Of a stretch of 17,428 bases of DNA, positions 1 to 6,578 are shown one piece after another. How positions within the stretch are numbered: the first letter of the stretch is position 1; each line of letters begins with the position of its first letter. The stretch spans positions 1-17,428 of the forward strand of contig JAOZOG010000001.1 of the NCBI GenBank assembly GCA_029933395.1, written 5' to 3'. The translations under genes were made by a program, and so were the position numbers. Under the pieces are notes generated by a model. It saw only the letters and a program-made list of their open reading frames with translations, did not search any database and was not told the origin of the DNA. The DNA is from Sulfurovaceae bacterium (GTDB lineage Bacteria; Campylobacterota; Campylobacteria; Campylobacterales; Sulfurovaceae).

Positions 1-5
1 TTGGG

Positions 6-11
6 TATGAT
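6..11 (+). promoter_or_regulatory. -10 element upstream of ppnP
   Basis: TATGAT lies 27 bases before the ppnP start, preceded by TTGGG at the very edge of the window. The arrangement resembles other likely -10 boxes here (TTTTGG followed by TATAAT). Any -35 or operator would lie outside the window. The call rests on consensus similarity only. Confidence 0.5.
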
Positions 12-38
12 GATGCCAAATCATTATGGAGAGGGGAT

Positions 39-359
39 ATGGGTTCATTCGAAAATGTGAAAGTGACCAAAGAGCTTAACAGCTATTTTGACGGAAAGGT
101 GACAAGCAGGACTCTGGAGTTTGCCGATGGCTCTATCAAAACCCTGGGGGTGATGCTCCCGGGGGAGTATGAGTTTGCGACTGGAGCTCCGGAGTTGATG
201 GAGATTTACAGCGGAGAGCTGGAAATTAAACTGCCCGGGTCTGATGCGTGGCGGAGTGTCCGGGGTGGAGAATCTTTCAATGTGGAAGGCGATAACCGAT
301 TTCAGGTCAGAGTCAAAAGTCTGACCGACTACTGCTGCAGTTTTCTGGACGGGGAGTAG
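39..359 (+). CDS. ppnP: Pyrimidine/purine nucleoside phosphorylase PpnP (YaiE, DUF1255)
   Basis: This 106-residue protein matches the small cytoplasmic cupin family PpnP, which phosphorolyses several nucleosides to free base and ribose-1-phosphate (family knowledge). Visible hallmarks are the N-terminal segment with NSYFDGKV (residues 14-21), the GVMLPGEYEFAT stretch (37-48), PELMEIYSGELEIKLPG (51-67), WRSVRGGESFNVEGDNRF (71-88) and a C-terminal SLTDYCCSFL. These align in order with the E. coli protein as I remember it. The length is slightly above the usual ~95 residues because of about ten extra N-terminal residues. A strong purine-rich ribosome binding site (GGAGAGGGG, 28-36) sits right before the ATG. 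The next small gene follows after 3 bases, so the two are probably co-transcribed for nucleoside salvage plus an unknown role. Confidence 0.9.
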   Translation: MGSFENVKVTKELNSYFDGKVTSRTLEFADGSIKTLGVMLPGEYEFATGAPELMEIYSGELEIKLPGSDAWRSVRGGESFNVEGDNRFQVRVKSLTDYCCSFLDGE

Positions 360-362
360 AAG

Positions 363-566
363 ATGGAAGAGATGACAAAAGAAGAGCTCGAAGCATACAG
401 AAAAGAGCTGCTGAAACAGTACCATGCCAAAAAAGAGGAGCTGGAATACGCCGAAGATGAAATGGAAGAGGGGTGGATAGAAGAGACGCTCGAAAAGTAC
501 CGCACTGCGATCAGAACCTGCATCGAGAGAATCGGGGAACTGGAAGAAGAGGAGCAAAAAGCATAG
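363..566 (+). CDS. Small acidic coiled-coil protein, function unknown
   Basis: A 67-residue protein made almost entirely of Glu, Lys and other helix formers. The pattern (MTKEELEAYRKELLKQYHAK...) predicts one or two long amphipathic helices, probably a coiled-coil hairpin around the EEGWIEE turn (residues 35-41). It has no signal peptide or membrane segment, so it is likely cytoplasmic. It starts 3 bases after the ppnP stop, with GGGGAG at 349-354 as ribosome binding site; the ATG at 372 is an alternative start. I do not recognise a family. The tight spacing argues that it is a real gene in an operon with ppnP rather than a chance ORF. The antisense ORFs over this stretch look like shadows. 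Confidence 0.65.
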   Translation: MEEMTKEELEAYRKELLKQYHAKKEELEYAEDEMEEGWIEETLEKYRTAIRTCIERIGELEEEEQKA

Positions 567-577
567 ACTGCTTTTGC

Positions 578-590
578 GAGGTGCCCCTTA
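578..590. repeat. Copy of recurring GAGGTGCCCCT element between convergent genes
   Basis: GAGGTGCCCCTTA lies between the coiled-coil gene and the convergent porin-like gene and overlaps the stop codon of the latter. The 11-base core GAGGTGCCCCT is identical to the one at 8961-8971. No T tract follows, so a terminator role is not supported. Confidence 0.45.
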
Positions 591-1151
591 GAATTTATAC
601 GTCAGACCAAAGTTCCAGGAGCTGAGCCCTGTTGTCAGTATGACATCACTTTCTCCCAGGTCAGTATAGTCGACAAAGATGCCGAAGCTCTCCGTGAGGA
701 TAAGGTTGGCACCGATACCCCAGGAGAAAATAGTTTCGTCGCCTGACTGCGCCAATGCGGTATAGCTGTTCATCGTAAACCCCAGGAGTCCGTAGAAAGA
801 GATGACATCAAGGTTGTACTGCGGCTTGGCATAGAGCGCGAGACTCTGGGCCTCATAATCGTCCAGCAGGCCGAAGGGATTATATTCATACTTGATACCC
901 GAAGTGATATTCCAATAGTAGCGGCCCTCAACACCGATATAATCATTGAAGTCAAAACCTGCAAGCAGAATGACACTGTCTGTGTCGGCATCGAAAGTGG
1001 GGAGATCGAACCAGTCGGATGAAGCGGAGAACTCCACTGTCGTATAGGCATAGCCGCCACCAATATAAAAGCCGGCATTGTCTGCAGAGAGTGTCGTGTT
1101 TCCAATCGAATATACCATCAGAGCAGCAAGTGCTGTTTTTTTCATTATCAT
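588..1151 (-). CDS. Outer-membrane beta-barrel protein (porin/OmpA-barrel-like)
   Basis: The 187-residue precursor starts MIMKK and carries a signal peptide with a probable cut after TLSA near residue 23. After it come alternating hydrophobic/polar strands rich in Tyr, Phe and Gly (GFYIGGGYAYTTVEF, YIGVEGRYYWNITSG, SWGIGANLILTESFGIFVDYTDLG). It ends in NFGLTYKF with the terminal Phe typical of BAM-assembled barrels. The length fits an eight-stranded barrel of the OmpA-like/OmpX size class. There is no C-terminal peptidoglycan-binding domain. The start could be the ATG at 1145 (MKK) instead; the upstream AAAAAGAT gives only a weak ribosome binding site. It is probably monocistronic, with its own promoter at 1184-1189. 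Its precise role (adhesion, small-solute pore, structure) cannot be read from the sequence. Confidence 0.8.
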   Translation of the reverse strand: MIMKKTALAALMVYSIGNTTLSADNAGFYIGGGYAYTTVEFSASSDWFDLPTFDADTDSVILLAGFDFNDYIGVEGRYYWNITSGIKYEYNPFGLLDDYEAQSLALYAKPQYNLDVISFYGLLGFTMNSYTALAQSGDETIFSWGIGANLILTESFGIFVDYTDLGESDVILTTGLSSWNFGLTYKF

Positions 1152-1183
1152 ATCTTTTTCATACCTTCTATTCGGTTTTTGGA

Positions 1184-1189
1184 AGTATA
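1184..1189 (-). promoter_or_regulatory. -10 element for the outer-membrane protein gene
   Basis: On the minus strand TTTTGG is followed by GTATACTT, giving -10 TATACT about 33 bases before the start codon. The box is framed by inverted arms TTTTGG (1177-1182) and CCAAAA (1191-1196). GGAGGTGCC, a partial copy of the recurring intergenic element, lies just upstream of it. Confidence 0.5.
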
Positions 1190-1216
1190 CCCAAAAGGCA
1201 CCTCCAAAAAAGCCTG

Positions 1217-1732
1217 CTATCCTCCCCAGCCGTGCATTTTTTTGGAGATGATCACATCGTATTCGGAAAAAATATCCAGGGTATTGGTCGCGACGAAGTA
1301 GTTCTCCTGGAGAAGTTCGGTCCAGATGTGACGCTGATGCAGATCACCTGCAGGCACAAAGATCAGGATCAGCCCCGCATTTTTGATGATGCCGTAACTC
1401 TTCTGGAGAAAAGAGGACCTCTCTTCATCCGCTATCTCCGTGGTGACGAAGAGGTAATCGTAGGTCTTTGCCTGCACCATATAGCGGGGCCTGGCAAGGT
1501 TGAAGCGCTTGACGGTGATATGCTTCTCTTCCGCATATTTGGCCATCGCCTTGTCGTAGCAGACATCAGAGGTGCAGTTGAGCCGATACTCGTATCCGTG
1601 CTCGGCGCAAAGTTGGTGGATTTTTTTGTTCAGGAGATGGCTTCCGTCGCTGAAATGGGCGATATCGATAGAGGGATAGCGATTGATGATACCCAGAAGC
1701 TGATCGATCTTCTCCTCTTCGAGTTGTTTCAT
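1217..1732 (-). CDS. Rossmann-fold, methyltransferase-like protein of unknown substrate
   Basis: Translation most likely starts at the ATG at 1732 (MKQLEEEK), preceded by AAAGGA eight bases upstream; a longer reading to 1774 would overlap the promoter. The 171-residue product has the outline of a class I SAM-methyltransferase fold: a first beta strand and loop (SIDIAHFSDGS, residues 21-31), a motif-IV-like strand (YDYLFVTTEI), a helix and strand ending NAGLILIFVPAG, and a final hairpin (NTLDIFSEYDVIISKK). The glycine-rich SAM loop is degenerate (DGS instead of GxGxG), so it may bind another ligand or have lost activity. It ends in KKMHGWGG, which I recall, unverified, as typical of a Campylobacterota family. 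It is divergent from the hydrolase gene. The fold is an inference from pattern. Confidence 0.6.
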   Translation of the reverse strand: MKQLEEEKIDQLLGIINRYPSIDIAHFSDGSHLLNKKIHQLCAEHGYEYRLNCTSDVCYDKAMAKYAEEKHITVKRFNLARPRYMVQAKTYDYLFVTTEIADEERSSFLQKSYGIIKNAGLILIFVPAGDLHQRHIWTELLQENYFVATNTLDIFSEYDVIISKKMHGWGG

Positions 1733-1763
1733 TATTGGTGTTCCTTTGGCTTTTTTGTCCCAA

Positions 1764-1769
1764 AGTCTA
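1764..1769 (-). promoter_or_regulatory. -10 element for the methyltransferase-like gene
   Basis: On the minus strand TTTTTTGGA is followed by TAGACT, about 32 bases before the chosen ATG at 1732. The TTTTGG context matches other promoters in the window, and its position supports the shorter start over the one at 1774. Confidence 0.45.
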
Positions 1770-1826
1770 TCCAAAAAAGTTGACAGGAAGCTAAGCAGAC
1801 TTCAAAATTTTTAAGGGCGGTATCTG

Positions 1827-1832
1827 TATAAT
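1827..1832 (+). promoter_or_regulatory. -10 element for the hydrolase gene
   Basis: TATCTG is followed by a perfect TATAAT 39 bases before the GTG start of the carbon-nitrogen hydrolase gene. An A/T-rich stretch (TTCAAAATTTTTAAG, 1801-1815) lies upstream in place of a clear -35, as is common in Campylobacterota. Confidence 0.55.
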
Positions 1833-1870
1833 GATTACTAACAATAGAGAGATCAACAAAGGAGAAAAGC

Positions 1871-2608
1871 GTGTCTGAACAGAAACCAAAAGAGAAGATG
1901 AAAGTCGCTGCACTGCAGCTTCCCAGTCATAAAGATTACCAGACCAATCTCGATGCACTCTTGGAGATGATAGAGGAACATCGCGAGACAAAACTGATCG
2001 TCGCGCCGGAAGTCTATCTGACAGCATACGACTATGAGCATATTGAAGAGGCGGCGTTATTCTCCAAAAAGGCACTCGCTCTTCTCAAAGAGGTAGTAAA
2101 TGAGCAGATTGTTGTCTTGACAATGATGCTTAAAGAGGGGGAGGGCTATGTCAACCGCGCCGTTGTCATCCATCGTCACGCAGTCGTCTATCAGCAGGAG
2201 AAGGCCAAGCTCTTCAGATTGGGAGATGAAGACCGCTATCTGAACGCAGGCGGTACCAATCGTATTTTGCCCTTCGAGATCGAAGGGGTGCGGTATGGTC
2301 TGCTGATCTGTTTTGAGCTGCGATTCAAGGAACTCTGGAAGCAGCTTGAAGGTGTGGATGTCGTCTTGTTGCCGGCGCGTTGGGGTCTGCCGCGAAAACA
2401 GCATCTGGAAATCCTCTCCAAAGCACTGGCAGTGATGAATCAGTGCTACGTGATCGTGGCCAACAGCAGCGACAGCGATATGGCGAGCTCCTCCGCGATT
2501 ATCACGCCCAATGGCGATGCTGTTCAGGATGATCGGCGCAGCCTGCTGGAGGGAGTGATAGATTTTCGTGAAATCAAAAAGATGCGCCGCTATATTGTGA
2601 TGGAGTAG
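1871..2608 (+). CDS. Carbon-nitrogen hydrolase (nitrilase superfamily) protein
   Basis: The 245-residue protein has the Glu-Lys-Cys triad of the nitrilase/amidase superfamily: E47 in LIVAPEVYLT, K111 in QEKAKLFRLGDED and C147 in GLLICFELRFKELW. The length is normal for the single-domain branch (omega-amidase, carbamoylase and similar enzymes). These enzymes cleave C-N bonds of amides through a cysteine thioester; the substrate cannot be told from sequence. The start is GTG at 1871 with AAAGGAGAAAAG just upstream. There is no signal peptide, so it is cytoplasmic. pcm follows about 80 bases downstream with its own promoter, so the pair are neighbours rather than a tight operon. A role in amide salvage or metabolite repair next to protein repair is only a suggestion. 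Confidence 0.85.
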   Translation: MSEQKPKEKMKVAALQLPSHKDYQTNLDALLEMIEEHRETKLIVAPEVYLTAYDYEHIEEAALFSKKALALLKEVVNEQIVVLTMMLKEGEGYVNRAVVIHRHAVVYQQEKAKLFRLGDEDRYLNAGGTNRILPFEIEGVRYGLLICFELRFKELWKQLEGVDVVLLPARWGLPRKQHLEILSKALAVMNQCYVIVANSSDSDMASSSAIITPNGDAVQDDRRSLLEGVIDFREIKKMRRYIVME

Positions 2609-2625
2609 TACATCATGACGGGCCT

Positions 2626-2640
2626 TTAGGGCGCCTCTAA
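2626..2640. repeat. Copy of recurring palindrome (TTAGGGCGCCTCTAA)
   Basis: TTAGGGCGCCTCTAA is an imperfect palindrome. Its reverse complement, TTAGAGGCGCCCTAA, closely resembles TTAGAGGTGCCCCTAT at 8958-8973. It sits 12 bases upstream of the pcm -10 box, a position suited to an operator or upstream activator site. Confidence 0.45.
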
Positions 2641-2652
2641 TACCATTTTGGA

Positions 2653-2658
2653 TAGAAT
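2653..2658 (+). promoter_or_regulatory. -10 element for pcm
   Basis: TTTTGGA is followed by TAGAAT and then CCCCC. The box lies 28 bases before the chosen pcm ATG. It overlaps the codons that a longer TTG-start reading (from 2648) would need, which argues against that start. Confidence 0.55.
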
Positions 2659-2686
2659 CCCCCTTATTTTTGTAAGAAGAGAGACG

Positions 2687-3322
2687 ATGCCGGCAACTAT
2701 TAAGCTTAAAAAAATGGTCGATGAGATCGAAAAAGAGTTCGAACTGGATCCGCACGTGCGGAATGCATTTTTGCGCGTCGACCGTGAAGCTTTTGTGCCC
2801 AGAGGCTTTCGGCACCTCGCATATAATCTCGATGCGCTTCCGATGGCTGCGAGCCAGTGGATCAGCTCGCCGCTCACTGTAGCCAAAATGACACAGCACT
2901 TGGAGCTGAAGAGAGTCGACAGTGTACTTGAAGTAGGGTGCGGGAGTGGTTATCAGGCTGCTATTTTGAGCCAGATATGCAGGCGTGTTTTTACGATTGA
3001 GCGGATCGACACCCTGATCAAAGAGGCAAGAACACGTTTTTCGGAAATGGAGATCAACAATATCTTTACCCGTTTCGATGATGGGCAGAGGGGCTGGAAA
3101 GAGTATGCCCCCTATGAGCGGATACTCTTTTCTGCGACGGCAAGAGAGATTCCCCAGGCCCTCTTCGACCAGCTGGCAGAAGGAGGTATCCTGGTGGCTC
3201 CGGTACAGGAGGGGCCGATGGAGATCATTACGCGTTTCTACAAGCGAAAGGGCCGCATCAGCAGTGAAGCTATCGAGGCATGCCGTTTTGTACCGGTGCT
3301 TGATGGAACGGAGAGGCAGTAA
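2687..3322 (+). CDS. pcm: Protein-L-isoaspartate O-methyltransferase
   Basis: This 211-residue cytoplasmic enzyme methylates isoaspartyl residues with SAM and starts their repair to aspartate. Family motifs are clear: the substrate loop SQWISSPLTVAKM (residues 56-68) with the key serine S60/S61; the SAM-binding loop VLEVGCGSGYQAAIL (80-94); the acidic residue after the second strand in FTIERID (102-108); DDGQRGW (131-137); ILFSAT (146-151); and the C-terminal FVPVLDG. I chose the ATG at 2687 (MPATIKLKK) because GAAGAGAGA precedes it and because the promoter overlaps the longer TTG reading. The length fits the ~210-residue bacterial family. It lies downstream of the hydrolase gene and convergent to the Ig-like gene. 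Confidence 0.95.
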   Translation: MPATIKLKKMVDEIEKEFELDPHVRNAFLRVDREAFVPRGFRHLAYNLDALPMAASQWISSPLTVAKMTQHLELKRVDSVLEVGCGSGYQAAILSQICRRVFTIERIDTLIKEARTRFSEMEINNIFTRFDDGQRGWKEYAPYERILFSATAREIPQALFDQLAEGGILVAPVQEGPMEIITRFYKRKGRISSEAIEACRFVPVLDGTERQ

Positions 3323-3334
3323 GGCAGTCTCTCC
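3310..3334. terminator. Weak hairpin at the pcm 3' end
   Basis: GGAGAG (3310-3315) pairs with CTCTCC (3329-3334) around a 13-base loop that spans the pcm stop codon. No T tract follows immediately; the nearest T run is at 3358-3362. It may slow or protect transcript ends of the convergent pair, but it is not a convincing intrinsic terminator. Confidence 0.25.
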
Positions 3335-3364
3335 TCCTGGAAGATCATGCCCCCATTTTTTTGA

Positions 3365-3769
3365 TTATTGGCAGTGGGGGCTGCCCACTCTATAAGAGGC
3401 TTCCGGTTTCCCCCCTTTGTTGGTGACCGTCGTAAAGATATCGTAGACATCACCGATCATCAGGATCGTACTGACTCTCGAACCATCCCTGTCAAATGAT
3501 TTGTGGCGCACCTGTACCCGATCGCCATTTTTGACAATGGCACTTTTGCGCCCCATAGTTTTTCCATTGATACTGTACTCTCCGATACCTCTGATCTGGA
3601 CCAGGGCAGGCTTCTCTATGCCTTCCACTGTAATCACATTGGATTCCACAAACTGCTCATCACTGACTCTGTTGTCTTCGAAACAAAACTGCTTCGGGCT
3701 TACGCCTGCATATAGATAGGTATTCAGCAGCATAAGCAGTGCGACCCCTGTTAATTTTACTGTTTTCAT
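3365..3769 (-). CDS. Small secreted Ig-like domain protein
   Basis: The start is the ATG at 3769 (MKTVKLTG) with AAAAGGAG upstream; the nine extra residues of the longest reading precede this ribosome binding site. The 134-residue precursor has a signal peptide with a likely cut after TYLYA (residue ~19). The mature part holds one beta-rich domain: VITVEGIEKPALVQIRGIGEY, then SINGKTMGRKSAIVKNGDRVQVRH, then STILMIGDVYDIFTTVT. That pattern (SING...V.NGD.V.VR...T..IG....F...T) is familiar from Ig-like repeats in large bacterial surface proteins, where it usually occurs in multiple copies. Here it stands alone. Cysteines occur near the mature N-terminus (QFCFED) and at the end (PHCQ) and could form a disulfide. 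It is divergent from the basic lipoprotein gene across a short region with an inverted repeat. Function unknown. Confidence 0.65.
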   Translation of the reverse strand: MKTVKLTGVALLMLLNTYLYAGVSPKQFCFEDNRVSDEQFVESNVITVEGIEKPALVQIRGIGEYSINGKTMGRKSAIVKNGDRVQVRHKSFDRDGSRVSTILMIGDVYDIFTTVTNKGGKPEASYRVGSPHCQ

Positions 3770-3800
3770 TTTTTCTCCTTTTGAGTTGAAATACAAGTGA

Positions 3801-3806
3801 ATTGTA
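3801..3806 (-). promoter_or_regulatory. -10 element for the Ig-like gene
   Basis: TACAAT on the minus strand lies 31 bases before the ATG at 3769, a suitable distance. There is no supporting TTTTGG context, so this is a weak call. Confidence 0.3.
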
Positions 3807-3813
3807 GGGGATT

Positions 3814-3836
3814 AGCGTTACCGCACTATTAACGCT
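3814..3836. promoter_or_regulatory. Inverted repeat AGCGTTA-N9-TAACGCT, candidate shared operator
   Basis: Perfect 7-base arms (3814-3820 and 3830-3836) sit between two divergent genes and lie between their candidate -10 boxes (3801-3806 minus, 3859-3864 plus). The centre-to-centre distance of about 16 bases, roughly 1.5 helical turns, and the position suit a dimeric repressor or activator. It has no T tract and no coding role. The regulator is unknown. Confidence 0.4.
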
Positions 3837-3858
3837 TGATATATCTATTATTTTATTG

Positions 3859-3864
3859 TAAAAT
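3859..3864 (+). promoter_or_regulatory. -10 element for the basic secreted protein gene
   Basis: TTATTG is followed by TAAAAT in an A/T-rich stretch, 26 bases before the GTG start at 3890. It is moderately like the consensus. Confidence 0.35.
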
Positions 3865-3889
3865 ATTTCGCTCGAGAGAGGAGTGCTCA

Positions 3890-4840
3890 GTGTTAAAAAA
3901 AATATTACTTGTATTGGTGTTTCTGTTTGGCGGTTGTTCCCTTGATACCCTTTCGGCTCTGAATGAAGTGGACAAGGTCCAGCTGGTCAAGCGAACCTCT
4001 TCTATGAAACTCTATAGAGCCTATTTTGTCAGGACACACCTGAAGCCGATCAGAAGAGGGCAGAAATATCTCTTTTTCTATAATGCAAAAAAAGAGGACT
4101 TGGCAATTCTTCTGCATCCCGGCAGGAGATACAAGCTCTACAGTATTTCCCATCCTCACAGAGTTATCCTTTCTGTCAACGCCAACAGGAAAACAAAATA
4201 TCGGCACATCATCAGAACCTTGGGGCGCAAAGGATACCGCCTGACCTCACTCTCCAAAATCGGATACACTTCCCGGGTGAAATTACGAAGGTACAAGGGA
4301 TTTAAGACGCTGATGGTTGAAGTCAGAGACTACAGGCATTTGTGGGGCATCTATCGAAAGGCGATCCGAAACTATGATGCGAAATATATCAAAAATGTGA
4401 AAGGAAGATTGCCCAAGAGATTGATATTGCCCTACTTGAGGCGATACGAAAAAAAGGCAAGTACCCCGGAACAGAGAGCACAGCTTCGAAAGATAGCATC
4501 CAGGATCAAAGGCGGCACCGGTATGGCTGTCGCCCCGGTACCACAAGCAAAAAAACAAACAAACAATAACGATGCGCTGTATCATCACTACAGAGATAAG
4601 GCATCCTATGATGAGTTGAGCGACTACCTTTCCAGCCCTGAAGCGGGATATACGCTCACCTACAGGCAGCGCAACGTTCTGAAAGCGAGACAGAGCAAAC
4701 TGAAAGAGGAGAAGCTTCTGAGGGACGGCTCTCTCGAAGAGTTGATCGCGGCATATAAGGTCAATAATGATCCCCGCTACAAGGCGCGGATTCTGGTACT
4801 GATGAAGAGAGCACAGGAGAGTGAGCGGGGTTCCATTTAG
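3890..4840 (+). CDS. Very basic secreted or lipoprotein of unknown function
   Basis: I chose the GTG at 3890 (MLKKILLVLVFLFGGCSL) because GAGAGAGGAG lies a few bases upstream and the product then begins with a clean export signal. C16 in FGGC could be a lipid attachment site, although Phe at -3 is unusual; otherwise signal peptidase I could cut after TLSA. The mature ~300 residues are extremely rich in Lys, Arg and Tyr. The first half (residues ~40-150) looks like a beta-rich domain (YLFFYNAKKEDLAILL, YKLYSISHPHRVILSVN, TLMVEVRDY) that may resemble AMIN-type cell-wall domains. The second half (~165-316) is helical and charged (RQRNVLKARQSKLKEEKLL). The two parts are joined by a Lys/Pro/Gln-rich linker (VAPVPQAKKQTNNN). 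Basic charge plus export suggests envelope or peptidoglycan contact; this is inference. I do not recognise a family. It stands alone, convergent to the histidine kinase gene. Confidence 0.6.
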   Translation: MLKKILLVLVFLFGGCSLDTLSALNEVDKVQLVKRTSSMKLYRAYFVRTHLKPIRRGQKYLFFYNAKKEDLAILLHPGRRYKLYSISHPHRVILSVNANRKTKYRHIIRTLGRKGYRLTSLSKIGYTSRVKLRRYKGFKTLMVEVRDYRHLWGIYRKAIRNYDAKYIKNVKGRLPKRLILPYLRRYEKKASTPEQRAQLRKIASRIKGGTGMAVAPVPQAKKQTNNNDALYHHYRDKASYDELSDYLSSPEAGYTLTYRQRNVLKARQSKLKEEKLLRDGSLEELIAAYKVNNDPRYKARILVLMKRAQESERGSI

Positions 4841-4883
4841 CAAGACGAAGTATGCTTCACCCCCCAAAGAGAATGAATCCGTA

Positions 4884-5936
4884 TCAGGCGTCTATGATCA
4901 GTGAATCGAGGCTTAGAATGAAGGTAGTTCCTTCGTTTGGCTTGCTTTTTATCGTCGGAACGATGCGCAGTTCATCGCAGAGTTTTTTGACGATATGCAG
5001 TCCGATGCCGATCCCCCTCTCCTGCTCTTTGTAGTATCGCTTGAAAACTTTGGAGGGACTCTTGATCCCTTTTCCGGTGTCGCGAATCGACAGATATTTT
5101 CCCTCCAGTGCAATGGAGACTTTGCCACTCTTTTTGTTGTATTTTCCGGCATTGCTGAGCAGATTGTCGAGAATGCGTGTGAATGCATCTCTGTTGGTTT
5201 TCAGTATTGTCTTGTTCATCGTGACGGTATAGGCGACATCGGGATAGAGTACCCCAAAATATTTTATCCGATTCTCCAGCAGCTCTTTCAAGTCAAAAGA
5301 TTCCGATTGTGTCGGAATGCCTTTGAGGAAAATCTGCAGATTCTCCTGCAGGGATAAAATGCTTTCGATATTGTTTTCGAGTCTTTGGATCTTTTGATTT
5401 TCGCCTATCTCTCGTTTGAAAAGTTTCAGGTTGATGCGCATAGAGCTGATGGGCGTGTTGAAGTCATGTAGAATATCTTTGACAAACTCTTCATTGAGTC
5501 GAAGTGCTTTGCGCAACGGCATCAACGCATAGAGAGAGAAGAGAAGTGAGACGAGTGCCGCAAAAATAGAGTAGAAGAGAAATTTTCTATAGAGTGCTTT
5601 TCTCACTGCTTCGACTCTCGCGATATAATCCCTTCTGGGATAAGTCACCTTCATCAGATATTTATCTACTGTCGGGACCTTGAAGTAGCTGAAAAAATCG
5701 CCATCCTTATAGAGTATATTCAGCTCTTTGTTTTTGTCCTTTTCGACAAAGTCGGTGATGAGGCCTTCACACTCGATGGTGTAGGCACAGAGTTTCAGCT
5801 CAGTCTCTATCTTCTCTTCGAGTTGAAGTGTTTTGTCCTGAAAATCATGCCAGGAGTTAATTGCCAGCAGTATCTCCAGAAGAATGAAAAAGATAAAAAA
5901 ACTCTTAAGCAGCGATTCCCACTCATACGCTTTCAA
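4884..5936 (-). CDS. Sensor histidine kinase (two-component system)
   Basis: This 350-residue inner-membrane kinase has a first membrane segment at about residues 12-26, a sensor loop of roughly 90 residues in the periplasm, and a second membrane segment at about 119-139. The H-box follows (FVKDILHDFNTPISSMRIN, phospho-acceptor H157). The catalytic domain shows the N-box DNLLSNAGKYN (257-267), the G1 box DTGKGI (286-291) and the G2 box GIGIGLHIVKKL (308-319). The H-box reads HDFNTP rather than the common HELRTP. The start is a TTG at 5936 inside the 3' end of the response-regulator gene (14-base overlap), with AGGGG seven bases upstream, so the pair is probably translationally coupled. The sensor loop is short, contains two cysteines (C50, C56) and has no recognised PAS or Cache domain, so the signal is unknown. 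A HAMP domain is not evident. Confidence 0.9.
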   Translation of the reverse strand: MKAYEWESLLKSFFIFFILLEILLAINSWHDFQDKTLQLEEKIETELKLCAYTIECEGLITDFVEKDKNKELNILYKDGDFFSYFKVPTVDKYLMKVTYPRRDYIARVEAVRKALYRKFLFYSIFAALVSLLFSLYALMPLRKALRLNEEFVKDILHDFNTPISSMRINLKLFKREIGENQKIQRLENNIESILSLQENLQIFLKGIPTQSESFDLKELLENRIKYFGVLYPDVAYTVTMNKTILKTNRDAFTRILDNLLSNAGKYNKKSGKVSIALEGKYLSIRDTGKGIKSPSKVFKRYYKEQERGIGIGLHIVKKLCDELRIVPTIKSKPNEGTTFILSLDSLIIDA

Positions 5937-6558
5937 TCATGTACCCCTGGCCTCTGATGTTTTTGATTTCGATGCCCAGTTTGCTTTTGAGCTTGGTTAG
6001 ATTGACGCGCAGGGCATTGGCGCTGGGCTGCTCCAGAAAATCCATCAACGTATAGCTATCGACGATCTTGTCCTGCTGCAGCATCAATAGGTGAAAAATG
6101 TTCAGTTGCACTTCTCCCAGGCCTATAGTTTTGCTGCCTTTTTTGATTATTTTTGTGGAAGGATTATAGGTTATATCTTTATAATGGATTAGTTTTTCTT
6201 TTTGCTGAAATCTGCTCTTGATTCGCAGTGCCAGTTCTTCGGGATCGAAAGGCTTTTTGATGTAATCTTCTGCCCCTGCATTGAACCCTTTGGAGATCGA
6301 GTTGATATCGGTCAGAGCAGTGATATAGATAGCCGGCGTATCGTCACCTGCTTCCCGCAGAGCACGAAGGATATTGAATCCATTGACTTCGGGTACATTG
6401 ACATCCAGGATATAGAGATCATACTGATTGTCAAAGGTCAGATCGAAAACCTCATCTCCCCGATAGGCAGCATCGACATCATATCCTTCAAGTTCCAGGA
6501 ACTCCTTCAGGCTGTTGCAGAGAATCTTATCATCTTCCAGTAATAGTATTTTCATCAT
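5923..6558 (-). CDS. OmpR/PhoB-family response regulator
   Basis: The 211-residue protein has a receiver domain (residues 1-115) with acidic pocket E8-D9-D10, phosphorylation site D52 in YILDVNVPEVNG, switch T80 in YITALTD and K102 in DYIKKPF. A C-terminal winged-helix DNA-binding domain follows (about 125-211): ITYNPSTKIIKKG, then IGLGEVQLNIFHLLM, then ANALRVNLTKLKSKLG with IKNIRGQGYMI as the wing. The ATG at 6555 (MKILLLEDD) is an equal alternative start; neither has a strong ribosome binding site. It lies directly upstream of its kinase and overlaps it. It resembles the OmpR-type regulators of Campylobacterota (CprR or CrdR type), but I cannot assign it to one. Direct repeats at 6579-6596 may be its own binding site. 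Confidence 0.92.
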   Translation of the reverse strand: MMKILLLEDDKILCNSLKEFLELEGYDVDAAYRGDEVFDLTFDNQYDLYILDVNVPEVNGFNILRALREAGDDTPAIYITALTDINSISKGFNAGAEDYIKKPFDPEELALRIKSRFQQKEKLIHYKDITYNPSTKIIKKGSKTIGLGEVQLNIFHLLMLQQDKIVDSYTLMDFLEQPSANALRVNLTKLKSKLGIEIKNIRGQGYMIESV

Positions 6559-6578
6559 GAACCAGTATATAGGAAATC

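Noticed and set aside
1019..1783. Long plus-strand ORF (254 codons) across two minus-strand genes
   Set aside because: It runs antisense over the outer-membrane protein and methyltransferase-like genes, crosses their intergenic region and shows no domain pattern or ribosome binding site; a shadow of the codon use on the other strand.
1780..1832. TTGACA at 1780-1785 as a -35 for TATAAT at 1827-1832
   Set aside because: The spacer is about 41 bases, far from the ~17 needed for a sigma-70 promoter.
2057..2899. Minus-strand ORF of 280 codons across the hydrolase and pcm genes
   Set aside because: It lies antisense to two well-supported enzymes and their promoter; its translation is rich in His, Arg and Gln without recognisable motifs.
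3349..3381. Inverted repeat GCCCCCA ... TGGGGGC as terminator
   Set aside because: The loop is about 19 bases, contains the T run itself, and the right arm lies in the coding end of the Ig-like gene; it is not a usual terminator.
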